A program made the translations under genes and the position numbers. Positions 16,052 through 25,117 of a stretch of 64,000 bases of DNA are shown one piece after another. The stretch lies in assembly GCF_010669125.1 (NCBI RefSeq), contig NZ_CP048631.1:62001-126000 (forward strand). Reading direction: 5' to 3'. Each line of letters begins with the position of its first letter. The first letter of the stretch is position 1. The notes below the pieces were generated by a model. That model was not told the DNA's origin, ran no database searches, and saw nothing but the letters and a program-made list of their open reading frames with translations. Source of the stretch: Ancylobacter pratisalsi (GTDB taxonomy: Bacteria; Pseudomonadota; Alphaproteobacteria; Rhizobiales; Xanthobacteraceae).

Positions 16052-17665
16052 TCAATCCGTATCCTCAACAAAGGGTACAGGTTTGCTGGAGTCGACACCG
16101 CGGAGCGAGCCCCATCCCCGATCGTCCACCTTCGATTTTGACGAAGCCTCGCCGCGGCGCGCCGCCGCCGTCTTTCTGGTCGCGGCGTCGACCAGTTCTC
16201 GCTGCACCAACGCGGTGCGGACGATGGCGCGGGTGTCGACTTCACGGCGGCCTTTCGCCAGCAGGGTGCGTCGGGCGGTCAACGCCTCGTGCAGGGTTAT
16301 CGAGGGCAGGGTGACGTCGGCATAACGGGCTTCCACAAAGTTTCCTGATGGCCGTCGAACGAAGATGCGCGCCAGGTCGCGCGGATCGTACTTCACAAGC
16401 AGGCGGCGCTCAGTACGCCCGACGTCGGCGGTGAGCGCTGCCGACCAGTAGCGCAGGCCGAACAGATGAATACCGGTCGGCCGCAAGGTGCGCTCCTGCT
16501 CAGGCAGGAAGGTCAGCCAGAAGCGGAGCCGATCCTGTGGCAGTCGAAGCGGGATCTCGCCTTCGTGCTCCCGCCAGACCGCAATCGGCGGGCGGCTCAG
16601 GGAGCTGTGGATCGACTGATGGTAGGAGCCGACGAAATCGAGGGCGATGTAGCGCTCGAGTTCTCTCAACGTCAGCGCTGCGTGCCGCTTTGAGTTGTAT
16701 TCGCCGAGCTCCTGTTCGTTGCTGAATGTTGTCCCGGGCAGCAGGTGCAGCTTTCCCATCTGCGTGCCGATCAGACGCTCGATGTGACCGCCGAAGCGCG
16801 GCTCGCCCGGCGGCCGCCATTCGATTGCCATCCCGGCATCCTCACAACCTCTCTTGAATGCTCGACTTCGGAAGTCGGATCCGTTGTCGACATGTACCGT
16901 GTTCGGCAGGCCAGCCACGGGCCACGGCTCCCTGATCTCGCGTTCTCTCAACCATGCCGACTTATCGAAGACGGAATGCAAGAGGCACAGGCTGGTCGAC
17001 AGCCGCGACGGTGCGTCCATGGTGAGATAGAACCCGGTGACCATCCGACTGCAGATGTCCATCGCCAAGGTCAGCCACGGCCGGCCGATCGGCTGCCGGG
17101 TCTCCTCGTCAACAACGAATACATCGGCCTTGGTATGGTCGATCTGGACCACCTCGAGGGGGCGGGAGGCACCGAACGCTCCGGGAACGGCCGTTGTCGC
17201 CTTGACGATCTTCTGTTCACCGCGTCGCCTGGCACGCTTCTGGAGGTCTATGTCCTCAAGGCGAGCGACGATCGTTCTGCGATGCGGCGGCTTCAGCCCC
17301 GCCGACATGGAGTTCGTCTGCACGTCCCGGACCAGCTGCGAGACCGTCGGTCGTGTCCGCTTCAGGTAGAACGCGTTGATGGTCCTCCGAACGATTTCCT
17401 CACGCTTCTCATCCAGGGTGCGATGACCCTCCGGCCGCCCGCGTTTGCGGTCCACAAGCGACAGGACGGTTCCCCCGGCGCGGAACAGCTTGACCATGCG
17501 GTAAGCTGTAGCTTGGCTAAGGCCGAGTTCCGCCGCGAGTCCTGCAACATTTCCGGCCGTAGTGCGGCCGGGGTGGCGCCTTAGAAAGCCACGAATCGCA
17601 TCCGCACGCCGGCACGCTTCATCCCAAAGCGCCTCATCAATTTCGTCGGGAAATGGGTCGCTCAT
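16052..17665 (-). CDS. tniA: TniA-type DDE transposase (Mu/TnsB fold)
   Basis: 537 residues from ATG 17665 (MSDPFPDEIDEALW); an upstream in-frame start would lie inside the end repeats. An N-terminal helix-turn-helix (TAGNVAGLAAELGLSQATAY) is followed by the RNase H-like core with D in VVQIDHTKAD, D in VHVDNGSDFRSRAF and E in FGGHIERLIGT, then the Mu-type beta-barrel (Mu transposase C-terminal) region. It cuts and joins the element ends. The promoter lies within the right-end repeats, so transposase binding may repress its own gene. Confidence 0.9.
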   Translation of the reverse strand: MSDPFPDEIDEALWDEACRRADAIRGFLRRHPGRTTAGNVAGLAAELGLSQATAYRMVKLFRAGGTVLSLVDRKRGRPEGHRTLDEKREEIVRRTINAFYLKRTRPTVSQLVRDVQTNSMSAGLKPPHRRTIVARLEDIDLQKRARRRGEQKIVKATTAVPGAFGASRPLEVVQIDHTKADVFVVDEETRQPIGRPWLTLAMDICSRMVTGFYLTMDAPSRLSTSLCLLHSVFDKSAWLREREIREPWPVAGLPNTVHVDNGSDFRSRAFKRGCEDAGMAIEWRPPGEPRFGGHIERLIGTQMGKLHLLPGTTFSNEQELGEYNSKRHAALTLRELERYIALDFVGSYHQSIHSSLSRPPIAVWREHEGEIPLRLPQDRLRFWLTFLPEQERTLRPTGIHLFGLRYWSAALTADVGRTERRLLVKYDPRDLARIFVRRPSGNFVEARYADVTLPSITLHEALTARRTLLAKGRREVDTRAIVRTALVQRELVDAATRKTAAARRGEASSKSKVDDRGWGSLRGVDSSKPVPFVEDTD

Positions 17666-17699
17666 AGAGGCTCGCGAGTGAAAAAACTCCGTAAGCCTG

Positions 17700-17825
17700 A
17701 TTCTCACATTAAATGGCAAACGCCAAGAGCGATTATCAAATTAACTGCTAATTCTCAATTTAAGTGCCAGCCTAAGCATTTGGAATCGTTTATATGTAAT
17801 TCTCATAATTAAGTGCCAAGTGACA
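17700..17825. repeat. right end of the Tn402-like element with four transposase-binding-type repeats
   Basis: Repeats of the ATTCTCA-nn-TTAAGTGCCA type lie at 17799-17819, 17751-17769, 17732-17748 (degenerate) and 17700-17718 (degenerate), all in the orientation opposite to the two outer left-end repeats. Different repeat number and spacing at the two ends is typical of Tn7/Tn402-type elements. Confidence 0.75.
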
Positions 17826-18794
17826 GCAGGTCGGGGAAACGCGCTTGGCGTGCTCGACGAAGCCGTCGAACGGCCGCGGCATCGCCATCAGGTGCCGTAT
17901 CTCCTCGCTCCATACCTCGGCGATCGAGCCGGGTTGCGAGCCGTGCCCGGTCTGGGTCCACAACTCCCGGCATCGGGTCTCCAGCCACTCGTTCAAGGCC
18001 TCCAGCGAGGGGACGTTCGGCATGGGTTGCCAGAGCCGATGACGGGCATCCTGTACGTTCTTCTCGATCTGCCCCTTCTCCCAGCCGGAGGCCGGGTTGC
18101 AGAACTCCGCCTCGAACAGGAAGTGGCTCACCATGGCCGAGAAGCGGATGTTGACCTGGCGCTCCTTGCCCCGGCCGACTTTGTCGACGGCCGTTCGCAT
18201 GTTGTCGTAGATGCCCCGCCGTGGCACGCCGCCCAGCGCCCGGAAGGCGTGGTTGTGAGCGTCAAACAGCATCTCGTGGGTCTGCAGCAGGTAGGCTCGA
18301 AGCGTGAAGGCGCGGCTGTAGGACAGTTTGACGTGGGCGACCTGCAGCTTGGTGCGCTCGCCGGCGATGATCGCCCAGTCCTCCGACCAGTCGAACTGGA
18401 ACGCCTCGCCCGGTACAAAGGCCAGGGGCACGAAGGTCCCGCGGCCGCTGGTCTGCTGCTCGCGCAGCCGGGCGGCCTTCCAGTCGCGGGCGAACGCGGC
18501 GATCCGGTTGTACGATCCCTCATAGCCCAGCGTCACCAGATCGGCGTGCAACTGCTTAACCGTGCGCTTGTGCTTGCGCGACTTGCCGCCCTCGACCCGC
18601 AGCATCGCCGCGAGCTTGTCGGCATAGGGATCGAGTTTGCTCGGCCGGTCAGGAGCCTGAAACTGGGGCTCAATGCTGTCCGCCCGCAGATACTTGCGCA
18701 CGGTGTTCCTCGAGAGGCCGGTGCTGCGGGATATCTCTCGGATCGAGCGACGATCCCGATGATGCCAGCGTCTGATGACGCTCAATAACTCCAT
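17826..18794 (-). pseudogene. istA: istA transposase gene of IS21 copy 1, 3'-truncated
   Basis: The frame matches IstA of copy 2 almost residue for residue from [20 protein letters not shown] to [15 protein letters not shown]. It then enters transposon sequence (CHLALNYENYI) and stops at 17790. HTH and two of the catalytic acidic residues remain, but the C-terminal part is lost, so it is presumed inactive. Small differences (for example RALGGVPRRGI versus [11 protein letters not shown]) show that the copies have diverged slightly. Confidence 0.88.
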
Positions 18795-18907
18795 GTCGAT
18801 CACTCCGCTGTCCCCCGCGTAGCCCGCGTGAGACGTGGTGAAAACATGGGTCACTTCTAGATGGAAAAATCCGTGCCTACCGGGTCAACTCTCAATGGAA
18901 ATCAACA
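17826..18907 (-). mobile_element. IS21-family copy 1, truncated by the Tn402-like element
   Basis: Nearly identical to the 5' part of the complete copy at 18910-21406. It keeps the istA-proximal terminus (TGTTGATTTCC read on the minus strand from 18907) and the first two thirds of istA. Homology ends at 17826, exactly at the transposon end; istB and the distal terminus are gone. Confidence 0.88.
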
Positions 18908-18930
18908 GCTGTTGATTTCCGTCGAGAAGT
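18890..18930. other. IS21-IS21 head-to-tail junction with 2-bp spacer
   Basis: The outer end of copy 1 (…GGAAATCAACA, ending 18907) and the istB-side end of copy 2 (TGTTGATTTCC from 18910) face each other across two bases, GC. Tandem IS21 copies with 2-3-bp junctions are the known highly reactive transposition intermediate of this family, where the abutted ends can form a strong promoter. Confidence 0.8.
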
Positions 18931-18979
18931 GACCCTGGATTTCCACTGAGAAGTGACCCGGGCTGATGGTTGTCTTGGG

Positions 18980-19774
18980 TCAGGTGGCGGTCAAGTTTCG
19001 TGGCTTCTCCCTGGTCGGTTTTGGTGGCTTTGCCGAGCTGCTCTTGAAGCGGAAGCTGTCATTGCCGGTCTCGAGGATATGGCAGTGATGGGTGAGCCGG
19101 TCGAGCAGGGCCGTGGTCATCTTGGCATCGCCGAAGACGGTCGCCCATTCGGAGAAGCTGAGATTGGTGGTGATGATCACGCTGGTGCGCTCATAGAGCT
19201 TGCTCAGCAGGTGGAACAGCAAGGCGCCGCCCGAGGTGCTGAACGGCAGGTAGCCGAGCTCATCGAGGATGACGAGGTCGGCATGGACGAGCCGGCCGGC
19301 GATCTGGCCGGCCTTTCCCTGCGCCTTTTCCTGTTCGAGGGCGTTGACGAGCTCGATGGTGGAGAAGAAGCGGACCCGCCTGTGATGATGCTCGACGGCG
19401 TGGACGCCGAGAGCCGTGGCGATGTGGGTCTTGCCGGTACCCGGCCCGCCGATCAGAACAACGTTGTGCGCGTCGTCAAGGAACTCGCAGCGATGGAGCT
19501 GGCGCACGAGCGCCTCATTGACCTCGCTGCTGGCGAAGTCGAAGCCGTTGAGGTCGCGATAGGCCGGGAAGCGTGCGGCCTTGAGCTGGTAGGCGGTTGA
19601 TCGCACCTCCCGCTCGGCGGTCTCGGCCTTCAGAAGTTGCGAGAGGATCGGCATGGCGGTCTCGAAGGCGGGAGCCCCCTGTTCGGTGAGTTCGGCGACG
19701 GCTTGCGCCATGCCGTGCATCTTGAGGCTTCGCAGCATGATGACGAGGGCCCCGCTGGCCGGATCATGACGCAT
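18980..19774 (-). CDS. istB: IstB-type ATPase of the IS21 element
   Basis: 264 residues from ATG 19774, overlapping the istA stop by 11 bp. Walker A is [19 protein letters not shown], Walker B is [15 protein letters not shown], followed by the IstB signature [19 protein letters not shown]. It is the helper ATPase that loads on target DNA and recruits IstA. The start is set by the usual [14 protein letters not shown] N-terminus just inside istA. Confidence 0.92.
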   Translation of the reverse strand: MRHDPASGALVIMLRSLKMHGMAQAVAELTEQGAPAFETAMPILSQLLKAETAEREVRSTAYQLKAARFPAYRDLNGFDFASSEVNEALVRQLHRCEFLDDAHNVVLIGGPGTGKTHIATALGVHAVEHHHRRVRFFSTIELVNALEQEKAQGKAGQIAGRLVHADLVILDELGYLPFSTSGGALLFHLLSKLYERTSVIITTNLSFSEWATVFGDAKMTTALLDRLTHHCHILETGNDSFRFKSSSAKPPKPTREKPRNLTAT

Positions 19775-21293
19775 GGCGCGCCTCCCTGGCCCGGCGCAGG
19801 GCGTCATAGCGTTCGACATTGGCTTGAGGCTCGGTGGTCAGTGTAAGGGAGCCAGGAGCCGGGATCGTTGGCGTGCTCAGTGGTGTACCGTCGATCAGCC
19901 GGTGCAGCAGGTTGAGGATGTGGGTCTTGGTCGGCACGCCGGCTTGCAGAGCGAGTTCGACGGCAGTGAGCACGACCTGCTCGTCATGCTGGAGGACCAG
20001 GGACAGGATCTCCACCATCTCGCGGTCACCGCCCGGCCGCTTGAGCAGGTGCTGCTGCAGGGATCGGAAGGCTGGCGGCATCTCGGCGAACGGTGCGCCG
20101 TTGCGCAGTGCGCCGGGCTTGCGCTGGACCACGGCCAGATAATGCCGCCAGTCATAGACGGTACGGCTTTGGCGATCATGGGAGCGCGCGAACACCCGAC
20201 CATGCTCACAGATGGCCTGTCCCTCAGCGACCACGACGATTCGGTCGGGATAGACCCGCAAGCTCACCGGGCGGTTGGCGAAGGAGGCCGGCACGCTGTA
20301 GCGATTGCGCTCAAGGTGGACGAGGCAGGTCGGGGAAACGCGCTTGGCGTGTTCGACGAAGCCGTCGAACGGCCGCGGCATCGTCATCAGGTGGCGGACC
20401 TCCTCAGCCCACACATCGGCAATCGAGCCGGGTTGCGCGCCATGCTCGATCTGTGTCCATAGCTCCCGGCACCGGGTCTCCAGCCACGCGTTCAAGGCCT
20501 CCAGCGAGGGGACGTTCGGCATGGGCTGCCAGAGCCGATGACGGGCATCCTGGACGTTCTTCTCGATCTGCCCTTTCTCCCAGCCGGAAGCCGGGTTGCA
20601 GAACTCCGCCTCGAACAGGAAGTGGCTGACCATGGCCGAGAAGCGGATGTTGACCTGGCGCTCCTTCCCCCGGCCGACCTTGTCGACGGCCGTTCGCATG
20701 TTGTCGTAAATCCCCCGCTGCGGCACGCCACCCAGCACCCGGAAGGCGTGGTTGTGGGCGTCGAACAGCATCTCGTGGGTCTGCAGCAGGTAGGCTCGAA
20801 GCGTGAAGGCGCGGCTGTAGGACAGCTTCACATGAGCGACCTGCAGCTTGGTGCGCTCGCCGGCGATGATCGCCCAGTCCTCCGACCAGTCGAACTGGAA
20901 CGCCTCGCCCGGCACAAAGGCCAGCGGCACGAAGATGCCGCGGCCGCTGGTCTGCTGCTCGCGCAGCCGGGCGGCCTTCCAGTCGCGAGCAAAGGCAGCC
21001 ACCCGATTGTAGGAGCCCTCATAGCCCAACGTCACGAGATCGGCGTGCAGCTGCTTGACGGTGCGCTTGTGCTTGCGTGACTTGCCGCTCTCGACCCGCA
21101 GCATCGCCGCGAGCTTGTCGGCATAGGGATCGAGTTTGCTCGGCCGGTCAGGAGCCTGAAACTGGGGCTCAATGCTGTCCGCCCGCAGATACTTGCGCAC
21201 GGTGTTCCTCGAGAGGCCGGTGCTGCGGGATATCTCTCGGATCGAGCGACGATCCCGATGATGCCAGCGTCTGATGACGCTCAATAACTCCAT
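19764..21293 (-). CDS. istA: IstA transposase of the IS21 element
   Basis: 509 residues from ATG 21293 ([20 protein letters not shown]); an in-frame ATG at 21353 would add 20 residues. An N-terminal HTH ([20 protein letters not shown]) is followed by the DDE core ([45 protein letters not shown]) and the Mu-type beta-barrel. Full length for the family. It catalyses transposition with IstB. The gene is intact, so the element is potentially active. Confidence 0.92.
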   Translation of the reverse strand: MELLSVIRRWHHRDRRSIREISRSTGLSRNTVRKYLRADSIEPQFQAPDRPSKLDPYADKLAAMLRVESGKSRKHKRTVKQLHADLVTLGYEGSYNRVAAFARDWKAARLREQQTSGRGIFVPLAFVPGEAFQFDWSEDWAIIAGERTKLQVAHVKLSYSRAFTLRAYLLQTHEMLFDAHNHAFRVLGGVPQRGIYDNMRTAVDKVGRGKERQVNIRFSAMVSHFLFEAEFCNPASGWEKGQIEKNVQDARHRLWQPMPNVPSLEALNAWLETRCRELWTQIEHGAQPGSIADVWAEEVRHLMTMPRPFDGFVEHAKRVSPTCLVHLERNRYSVPASFANRPVSLRVYPDRIVVVAEGQAICEHGRVFARSHDRQSRTVYDWRHYLAVVQRKPGALRNGAPFAEMPPAFRSLQQHLLKRPGGDREMVEILSLVLQHDEQVVLTAVELALQAGVPTKTHILNLLHRLIDGTPLSTPTIPAPGSLTLTTEPQANVERYDALRRAREARHAS

Positions 21294-21406
21294 GTCGATC
21301 ACTCCGCTGTCCCCCGCGTAGCCCGCGTGAGACGTGGTGAAAACATGGGTCACTTCTAGATGGAAAAATCCGTGCCTACCGGGTCAACTCTCAATGGAAA
21401 TCAACA

Positions 21407-21484
21407 GTGATGCTGGTCAGCGTCAGCATGACGCTTCTTCTGAAGCGCCTCGAAGAAATCCTCAACCGCTGGCGCCGCCCCTAG
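21407..21484 (+). pseudogene. 3' remnant of an ABC transporter permease gene
   Basis: From the IS21 end to the stop at 21482-21484 the frame reads VMLVSVSMTLLLKRLEEILN RWRRP. This is a last hydrophobic helix plus basic tail, as at the end of nitrate/sulfonate-type permeases. Everything upstream was removed with the IS21 insertion. The position just before the lyase gene suggests the lost transporter imported the substrate of the following pathway (inference). Confidence 0.45.
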
Positions 21485-21553
21485 GCTCGGCACCGACTTT
21501 CGGGCGCCCGTGCCGGGCGACCATCCAAATTTCCGATGGAAGGAACTCCACTC

Positions 21554-22450
21554 ATGACCAAAGCTTCGTCACTGCCGATGGCCGGCCAGCTCCGGCAGCT
21601 CGTGAACGGCCCCGACGCCTTCCCGATGGCCGGCGCTTATGACGGTTTGACGGCCAAGCTCGCCGCCCGTGCCGGCTTCCCGGTCGTCTACGCCACCGGC
21701 TACGGTATCTCCGCCTCCATGCTCGGCATGCCGGATGTCGGCCTGCTGACTGCCACCGAAATGCTGTTCGCGCTCGGCCATATCTGTGACATGGCGGAGC
21801 GTCCGGTCGTGGCCGACGGCGACACCTGCTACGGCAATTACGTGAATGCCGACCGGCTGATCCGCGATGTCGAGAAGGCCGGCGCGGCCGGTATGCATAT
21901 CGAGGATCAGGCATTCCCCAAGCGCTGCGGCCACATGGAAGGCAAGCGCGTCGTGCCGGCGCAGGAGATGATCGACAAGATCAAGGCGATCTGCGACGCC
22001 CGCCGCGACGACGATTTCGTGCTGATCGCCCGTACCGACGCGGTGGCGGTTGAAGGTTTCGAAGCCGCTATCGAGCGCGGTCACCTCTACAGGGAGGCTG
22101 GCGCCGACGTGATCTTCATCGAAGCCCCCGAGGACGACTTCCAGATGCGCGAAGTTCCCAAGCGCTTCTCGGCCCCGCTGCTCTACAATGCAAGCTGGGA
22201 TGGTAAATCGCCCGTGCCACCGATGGATGAGATCGCCGCTCTCGGCTATCGCATCATCTCCTATCCCGACGTGGTGTTTGCGACCACGCAGGCGGTCTCC
22301 CACATGTACAGCTCGATCTTCCAGAAGGGCGTTTATCCTGCAGCAGACCGCATGGCCGGCTTTCAGGACTTCAACGAGCTGATCGGGCTGCCTCGCATCG
22401 ACGCGATGAACCAGCACTACAATTACAGCCTGCCCAAGGCGGCGGAATAG
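21554..22450 (+). CDS. isocitrate lyase/PEP mutase-family lyase (2,3-dimethylmalate or 2-methylisocitrate lyase-like)
   Basis: 298 residues from ATG 21554 with GGAAGGA upstream. The family signature is clear: AGAYDGLTAKLAARAGFPVV, VVADGDTCYGN (metal-binding aspartates), the catalytic loop EDQAFPKRCGHMEGK with the active-site Cys in KRCGH, and VLIARTDAVAVEGFEAAIER. It cleaves a 2-hydroxy-dicarboxylate C-C bond to pyruvate or a related oxoacid plus a second acid. It is followed by two aconitase-type subunits. That pair plus this lyase resembles 2,3-dimethylmalate dehydratase plus lyase of nicotinate breakdown, or a methylcitrate-type route; the exact substrate is open. Confidence 0.82.
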   Translation: MTKASSLPMAGQLRQLVNGPDAFPMAGAYDGLTAKLAARAGFPVVYATGYGISASMLGMPDVGLLTATEMLFALGHICDMAERPVVADGDTCYGNYVNADRLIRDVEKAGAAGMHIEDQAFPKRCGHMEGKRVVPAQEMIDKIKAICDARRDDDFVLIARTDAVAVEGFEAAIERGHLYREAGADVIFIEAPEDDFQMREVPKRFSAPLLYNASWDGKSPVPPMDEIAALGYRIISYPDVVFATTQAVSHMYSSIFQKGVYPAADRMAGFQDFNELIGLPRIDAMNQHYNYSLPKAAE

Positions 22451-22480
22451 TCGGCGCGCGGGTCAGGCAGGGAAGACGTC

Positions 22481-23743
22481 ATGGGCATGACCATTATCGA
22501 GAAGATACTCGCGCGCGCTGCCGGCAAGGCGCGGGCGGTGCCGGGCGACATTCTCGACATGCCCGTCGACACAGTGGTGCTCATCGACACCAATTTCTAC
22601 CCTGCCGCCTGGCGCGACATTCTCAAGGTAGAGGCCCCCGAGCGGCTGGCGATCATCTTCGATCATCGCTCGCCGGCCTCGGACGCCCGCAGCGCGGCCG
22701 CCCAGAAGGTCGGCCGCGACTTCGCCCGGCGCTTCGGCATCAGCCGCATCCACGATGTCGGGCGAAACATGGGCATCGCCCACACGGTGATCGCCGAGCA
22801 GGGATATGCGCGTCCCGGCACGGTGCTGGTGTGCGACGATTCCCATACCTGCGCCGCCGGAGCCCTGAACTGCGCGGCACGTGGCGTCGGCGAGCCGGAC
22901 ATGATCTATGCGGCGGCAACCGGACGGACCTGGTTCCGCCTCGCCCCAACCATCCGTTACGATATCGTCGGCCGGCTTGGCACCGGCATCACGGCCAAGG
23001 ACCTGTTCCTGACCATCGCGGATCGCTTCGGCGAACATGCCAACCGCAACGTCGAATTCGGCGGCGAAGGGCTTTCGGCCCTCAGCATCGATGCCCGCCG
23101 CACCATTGCGACCATGGCGTCCGAACTCAGCGCCGATTTCGCGACCTTCGAGCCGGATCGGCGCATGCTGGATTATGTGCGGGAGCGCACGCAGGTGCCT
23201 TTCGAGGCGCAGATGCCGGATGCCGATGCCGACTATATCGAGCGCCGAACCCTTGACCTCTCCAGCGTGGAGCCTTTGGTCGCCCTCCCCGATGCCATCA
23301 TCGGCAATACGGTGGGGCTCTCCAAAGTGGCGGGCGAGCCGATCCAGCAGGCCTTCATCGGATCCTGCGCCAATGGCGGTCTGGAAGATCTGGCCATTGC
23401 GGCACGTATACTGGAAGGAAGGCAGGTCGCCGAGGGCGTCCGCCTCATCGTTACGCCATCCTCGCAGGCGGTCTATCGGGAAGCCTTGCAGGCCGGCTAT
23501 ATCGCCACACTGATGGAAGCTGGTGCCGTCGTGACGAATGCCACCTGCGGGGCCTGCTGCGGCGCGCATATGGGCGTGCTCGCGCCGGGGGAAACCTGCA
23601 TCACCGCAAGCACGCGCAATTTCAGGGGGCGCATGGGCGACCCGACCGCACGCATCTTCATGGGGTCACCCGCCGTAGTCGCCGCTTCTGCCGTGATCGG
23701 CGCCATCGCTGACCCGCGTCCCTTGCTGGGAGACAGCCAATGA
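22481..23743 (+). CDS. aconitase/LeuC-family hydratase large subunit
   Basis: 420 residues, the length of LeuC/DmdA-type large subunits. Fe-S ligands are visible as CDDSHTCAAGAL (Cys1 region), IGSCANGGLEDL and CGACCGAHMGVL; substrate-site segments FGGEGLSALSID and ASTRNFRGRMGD are present. It dehydrates and rehydrates a hydroxydicarboxylate with a [4Fe-4S] cluster. The stop overlaps the small-subunit start (ATGA). CDDSHT replaces the common GDSHT, and CAAGA replaces CTHGA, marking it as a divergent subgroup rather than true LeuC. Confidence 0.85.
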   Translation: MGMTIIEKILARAAGKARAVPGDILDMPVDTVVLIDTNFYPAAWRDILKVEAPERLAIIFDHRSPASDARSAAAQKVGRDFARRFGISRIHDVGRNMGIAHTVIAEQGYARPGTVLVCDDSHTCAAGALNCAARGVGEPDMIYAAATGRTWFRLAPTIRYDIVGRLGTGITAKDLFLTIADRFGEHANRNVEFGGEGLSALSIDARRTIATMASELSADFATFEPDRRMLDYVRERTQVPFEAQMPDADADYIERRTLDLSSVEPLVALPDAIIGNTVGLSKVAGEPIQQAFIGSCANGGLEDLAIAARILEGRQVAEGVRLIVTPSSQAVYREALQAGYIATLMEAGAVVTNATCGACCGAHMGVLAPGETCITASTRNFRGRMGDPTARIFMGSPAVVAASAVIGAIADPRPLLGDSQ

Positions 23744-24237
23744 TCCGGGGTCATGTCTGGAAGTTCGGTGCCAATATCAACACCGATGTGATCATGCCGG
23801 GCCATGTCTACGACCAGTCGGAAGCGATCCAGACCAAGGCCGCTTTCGCGGGCGTCCGGCCCGGTTTCTCGGATATTTTTCAGGCGGGAGATCTCATCGT
23901 CGCGGGGACGAACTTCGGCACCGGATCAAGCCGCCCCGCCGCGCGGTCGTTGCGCAATCTAGGCTGCGCCTGTCTGGTCGCGGATTCCATCAACAGCCTG
24001 TTCTTTCGCAACTGCGTAAATTTCGGCCTGCTCGCGCTGGAATGCGAAGGCGTGTCGGCGCTGGTCGAGGAAGGAGGCGAACTGGAGATCGATATCGACA
24101 ACTGGCAGCTACGGGAAATCGGGACGGGCAAAGTCCTGCCCATTCTTCCTGTTCCCCCCCGTCTCCTCGCGATCATGCGCGGTGGCGGCATATTTCCCGT
24201 TCTCGAGAGGGAAGGATTGATCGTCGTTCAGCGATAG
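23740..24237 (+). CDS. aconitase/LeuD-family hydratase small subunit
   Basis: 165 residues: the swivel domain with GANINTDVIMPGHVYDQ, AGTNFGTGSSRPAARSL (substrate-specificity loop region) and SINSLFFRNCVNFGLLAL. This is the partner of the large subunit and is translationally coupled to it. Size matches the stand-alone small subunits of 3-isopropylmalate, homoaconitate or dimethylmalate dehydratases. A non-genic stretch of 293 bp follows. Confidence 0.88.
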   Translation: MIRGHVWKFGANINTDVIMPGHVYDQSEAIQTKAAFAGVRPGFSDIFQAGDLIVAGTNFGTGSSRPAARSLRNLGCACLVADSINSLFFRNCVNFGLLALECEGVSALVEEGGELEIDIDNWQLREIGTGKVLPILPVPPRLLAIMRGGGIFPVLEREGLIVVQR

Positions 24238-24530
24238 GCATTCCAAGCAAACTATGCGCCGGGAAACTGCTACCGGCCCAAAAATAGACCTTCCCACCGG
24301 AGGCGATGGATCAGTCTCGGCCTCGGTCATTCATCGGCGATATGTCCGCTTTTCGCTTCAATTCCCCAATAGCGGACAGTCTGTCACCGGCCCCATACCG
24401 GTCAGGCGTAGCCGCCCCAGTGACCTTCGGCTCATAAGCTATGCTGCTGAGTTTATAGGAATCAGTCTGATTGGCCGCAGCGACCGACTCTCTACCGAGA
24501 GTTGCTAGCCGCTTGGCGCGACCGCTGACG
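24238..24530. other. intergenic region between convergent genes
   Basis: No gene is supported. The stretch separates the hydratase small subunit (plus) from the Rrf2 gene (minus). It contains no long hairpin followed by T-rich DNA that could be called a terminator with confidence. Confidence 0.4.
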
Positions 24531-24968
24531 TCATCGGTGAGCATGCACGCTGGCGAACGCCGGATCGCGCGGCGCAATCTGGTCGAGCGTGATCTCTCTA
24601 AAACGCGTGGCGAAAAAGGTCGCAGCTTCTGCCATGGTATCCACCATCACAGCGTTGACGTTTTTTTCCACCAAGCACTTGGCATGCGCGCTGCGGTTAC
24701 CGATGGCGAAAAGACTGGGGCGGCCGAGCGCTTCATAGACGTCGAGAAGCGTGATCTCGCTTAAATGACGCGCGAGTTGCCACCCCCCGCCATGCCCCCT
24801 CTCAGAACGGACCAGGCCCGCCTCGCGCAACCCCGCCATTGTCCGCCTGAAGACGGCGGGATTGGTTCCCATGCTCCGGGCCAGCACATCTGACGTAAGC
24901 AGTCCTTTCGCCTGGCCCATGTGCAGCAGGACGTGGAGCACGTCGGAAAGGCGGGTGTCTCGGTTCAT
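24531..24968 (-). CDS. Rrf2-family transcriptional regulator
   Basis: 145 residues from ATG 24968 (MNRDTRLSDVLHVLLHMGQA). The winged helix has LLTSDVLARSMGTNPAVFRR, TMAGLREAGLVRSERGHGGG and WQLARHLSEITLLDVYEAL, the Rrf2 signature. Only one Cys (KCLVEKNV) is present in the region that holds three Fe-S ligands in IscR/NsrR, so it belongs to the cluster-free subgroup (YwnA/CymR-like) or uses one redox Cys. It is divergent from a methyltransferase; two matching operators lie between them. Confidence 0.85.
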   Translation of the reverse strand: MNRDTRLSDVLHVLLHMGQAKGLLTSDVLARSMGTNPAVFRRTMAGLREAGLVRSERGHGGGWQLARHLSEITLLDVYEALGRPSLFAIGNRSAHAKCLVEKNVNAVMVDTMAEAATFFATRFREITLDQIAPRDPAFASVHAHR

Positions 24969-25036
24969 CGTACAGCTCCCTCTGTGCATCGTCGTTGGAT
25001 AGCGCCACGGCGCCCATCGATCCGTACGGCTAATTC

Positions 25037-25053
25037 GTATCTTCAATTGATAC
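25037..25053. promoter_or_regulatory. Rrf2 operator 1
   Basis: GTATCTTCAATTGATAC, a 5-7-5 inverted repeat in the divergent promoter region. Operator 2 has the same length and spacing 36 bp away. Confidence 0.65.
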
Positions 25054-25072
25054 GTGATATCGATGCGATTAT

Positions 25073-25089
25073 GTATCTCCAACTGTTAC
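25073..25089. promoter_or_regulatory. Rrf2 operator 2
   Basis: GTATCTCCAACTGTTAC matches operator 1 at 13 of 17 positions, with the same outer GTATC and a near-complementary GTTAC. It lies 28 bp upstream of the methyltransferase ATG, where binding would block transcription of that gene. Confidence 0.6.
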
Positions 25090-25117
25090 ATACCGTGAGG
25101 CTCGGAGGCTGCCCGCC

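Larger units (their letters stand above)
14212..17825 (-). mobile_element. Tn402-like element carrying only tniA, tniB and tniQ
   Basis: The 3.6-kb element is bounded by imperfect inverted repeats beginning TGTCGCTTGGCACTTAATTG (left, 14212) and TGTCACTTGGCACTTAATTA (right, read on the minus strand from 17825), with the TGTCA terminus of the Tn402/Tn5053 group. It encodes transposase, ATPase and target-selection protein but no resolvase and no cargo. The flanking 5-mers differ (GCATG left, GCAGG right). The left flank is fecR and the right flank is IS21 istA, so this is not a simple insertion but a recombinant of two insertions. Confidence 0.85.
18910..21406 (-). mobile_element. complete IS21-family element (copy 2)
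   Basis: 2497 bp bounded by TGTTGATTTCC termini at 18910 and, inverted, at 21406, with further internal repeats of the GTTGACC/GAAGTGACC type at both ends. It carries overlapping istA and istB. On the right it cuts an ABC-permease gene, of which only the 3' end remains at 21407-21484. Confidence 0.9.

Noticed and set aside
14295..17825. Possible CRISPR-associated transposon (TnsB/TnsC/TniQ-like set)
   Set aside because: No Cas genes and no CRISPR repeats in or near the element; size and TGTCA ends fit a minimal Tn402-like transposon.
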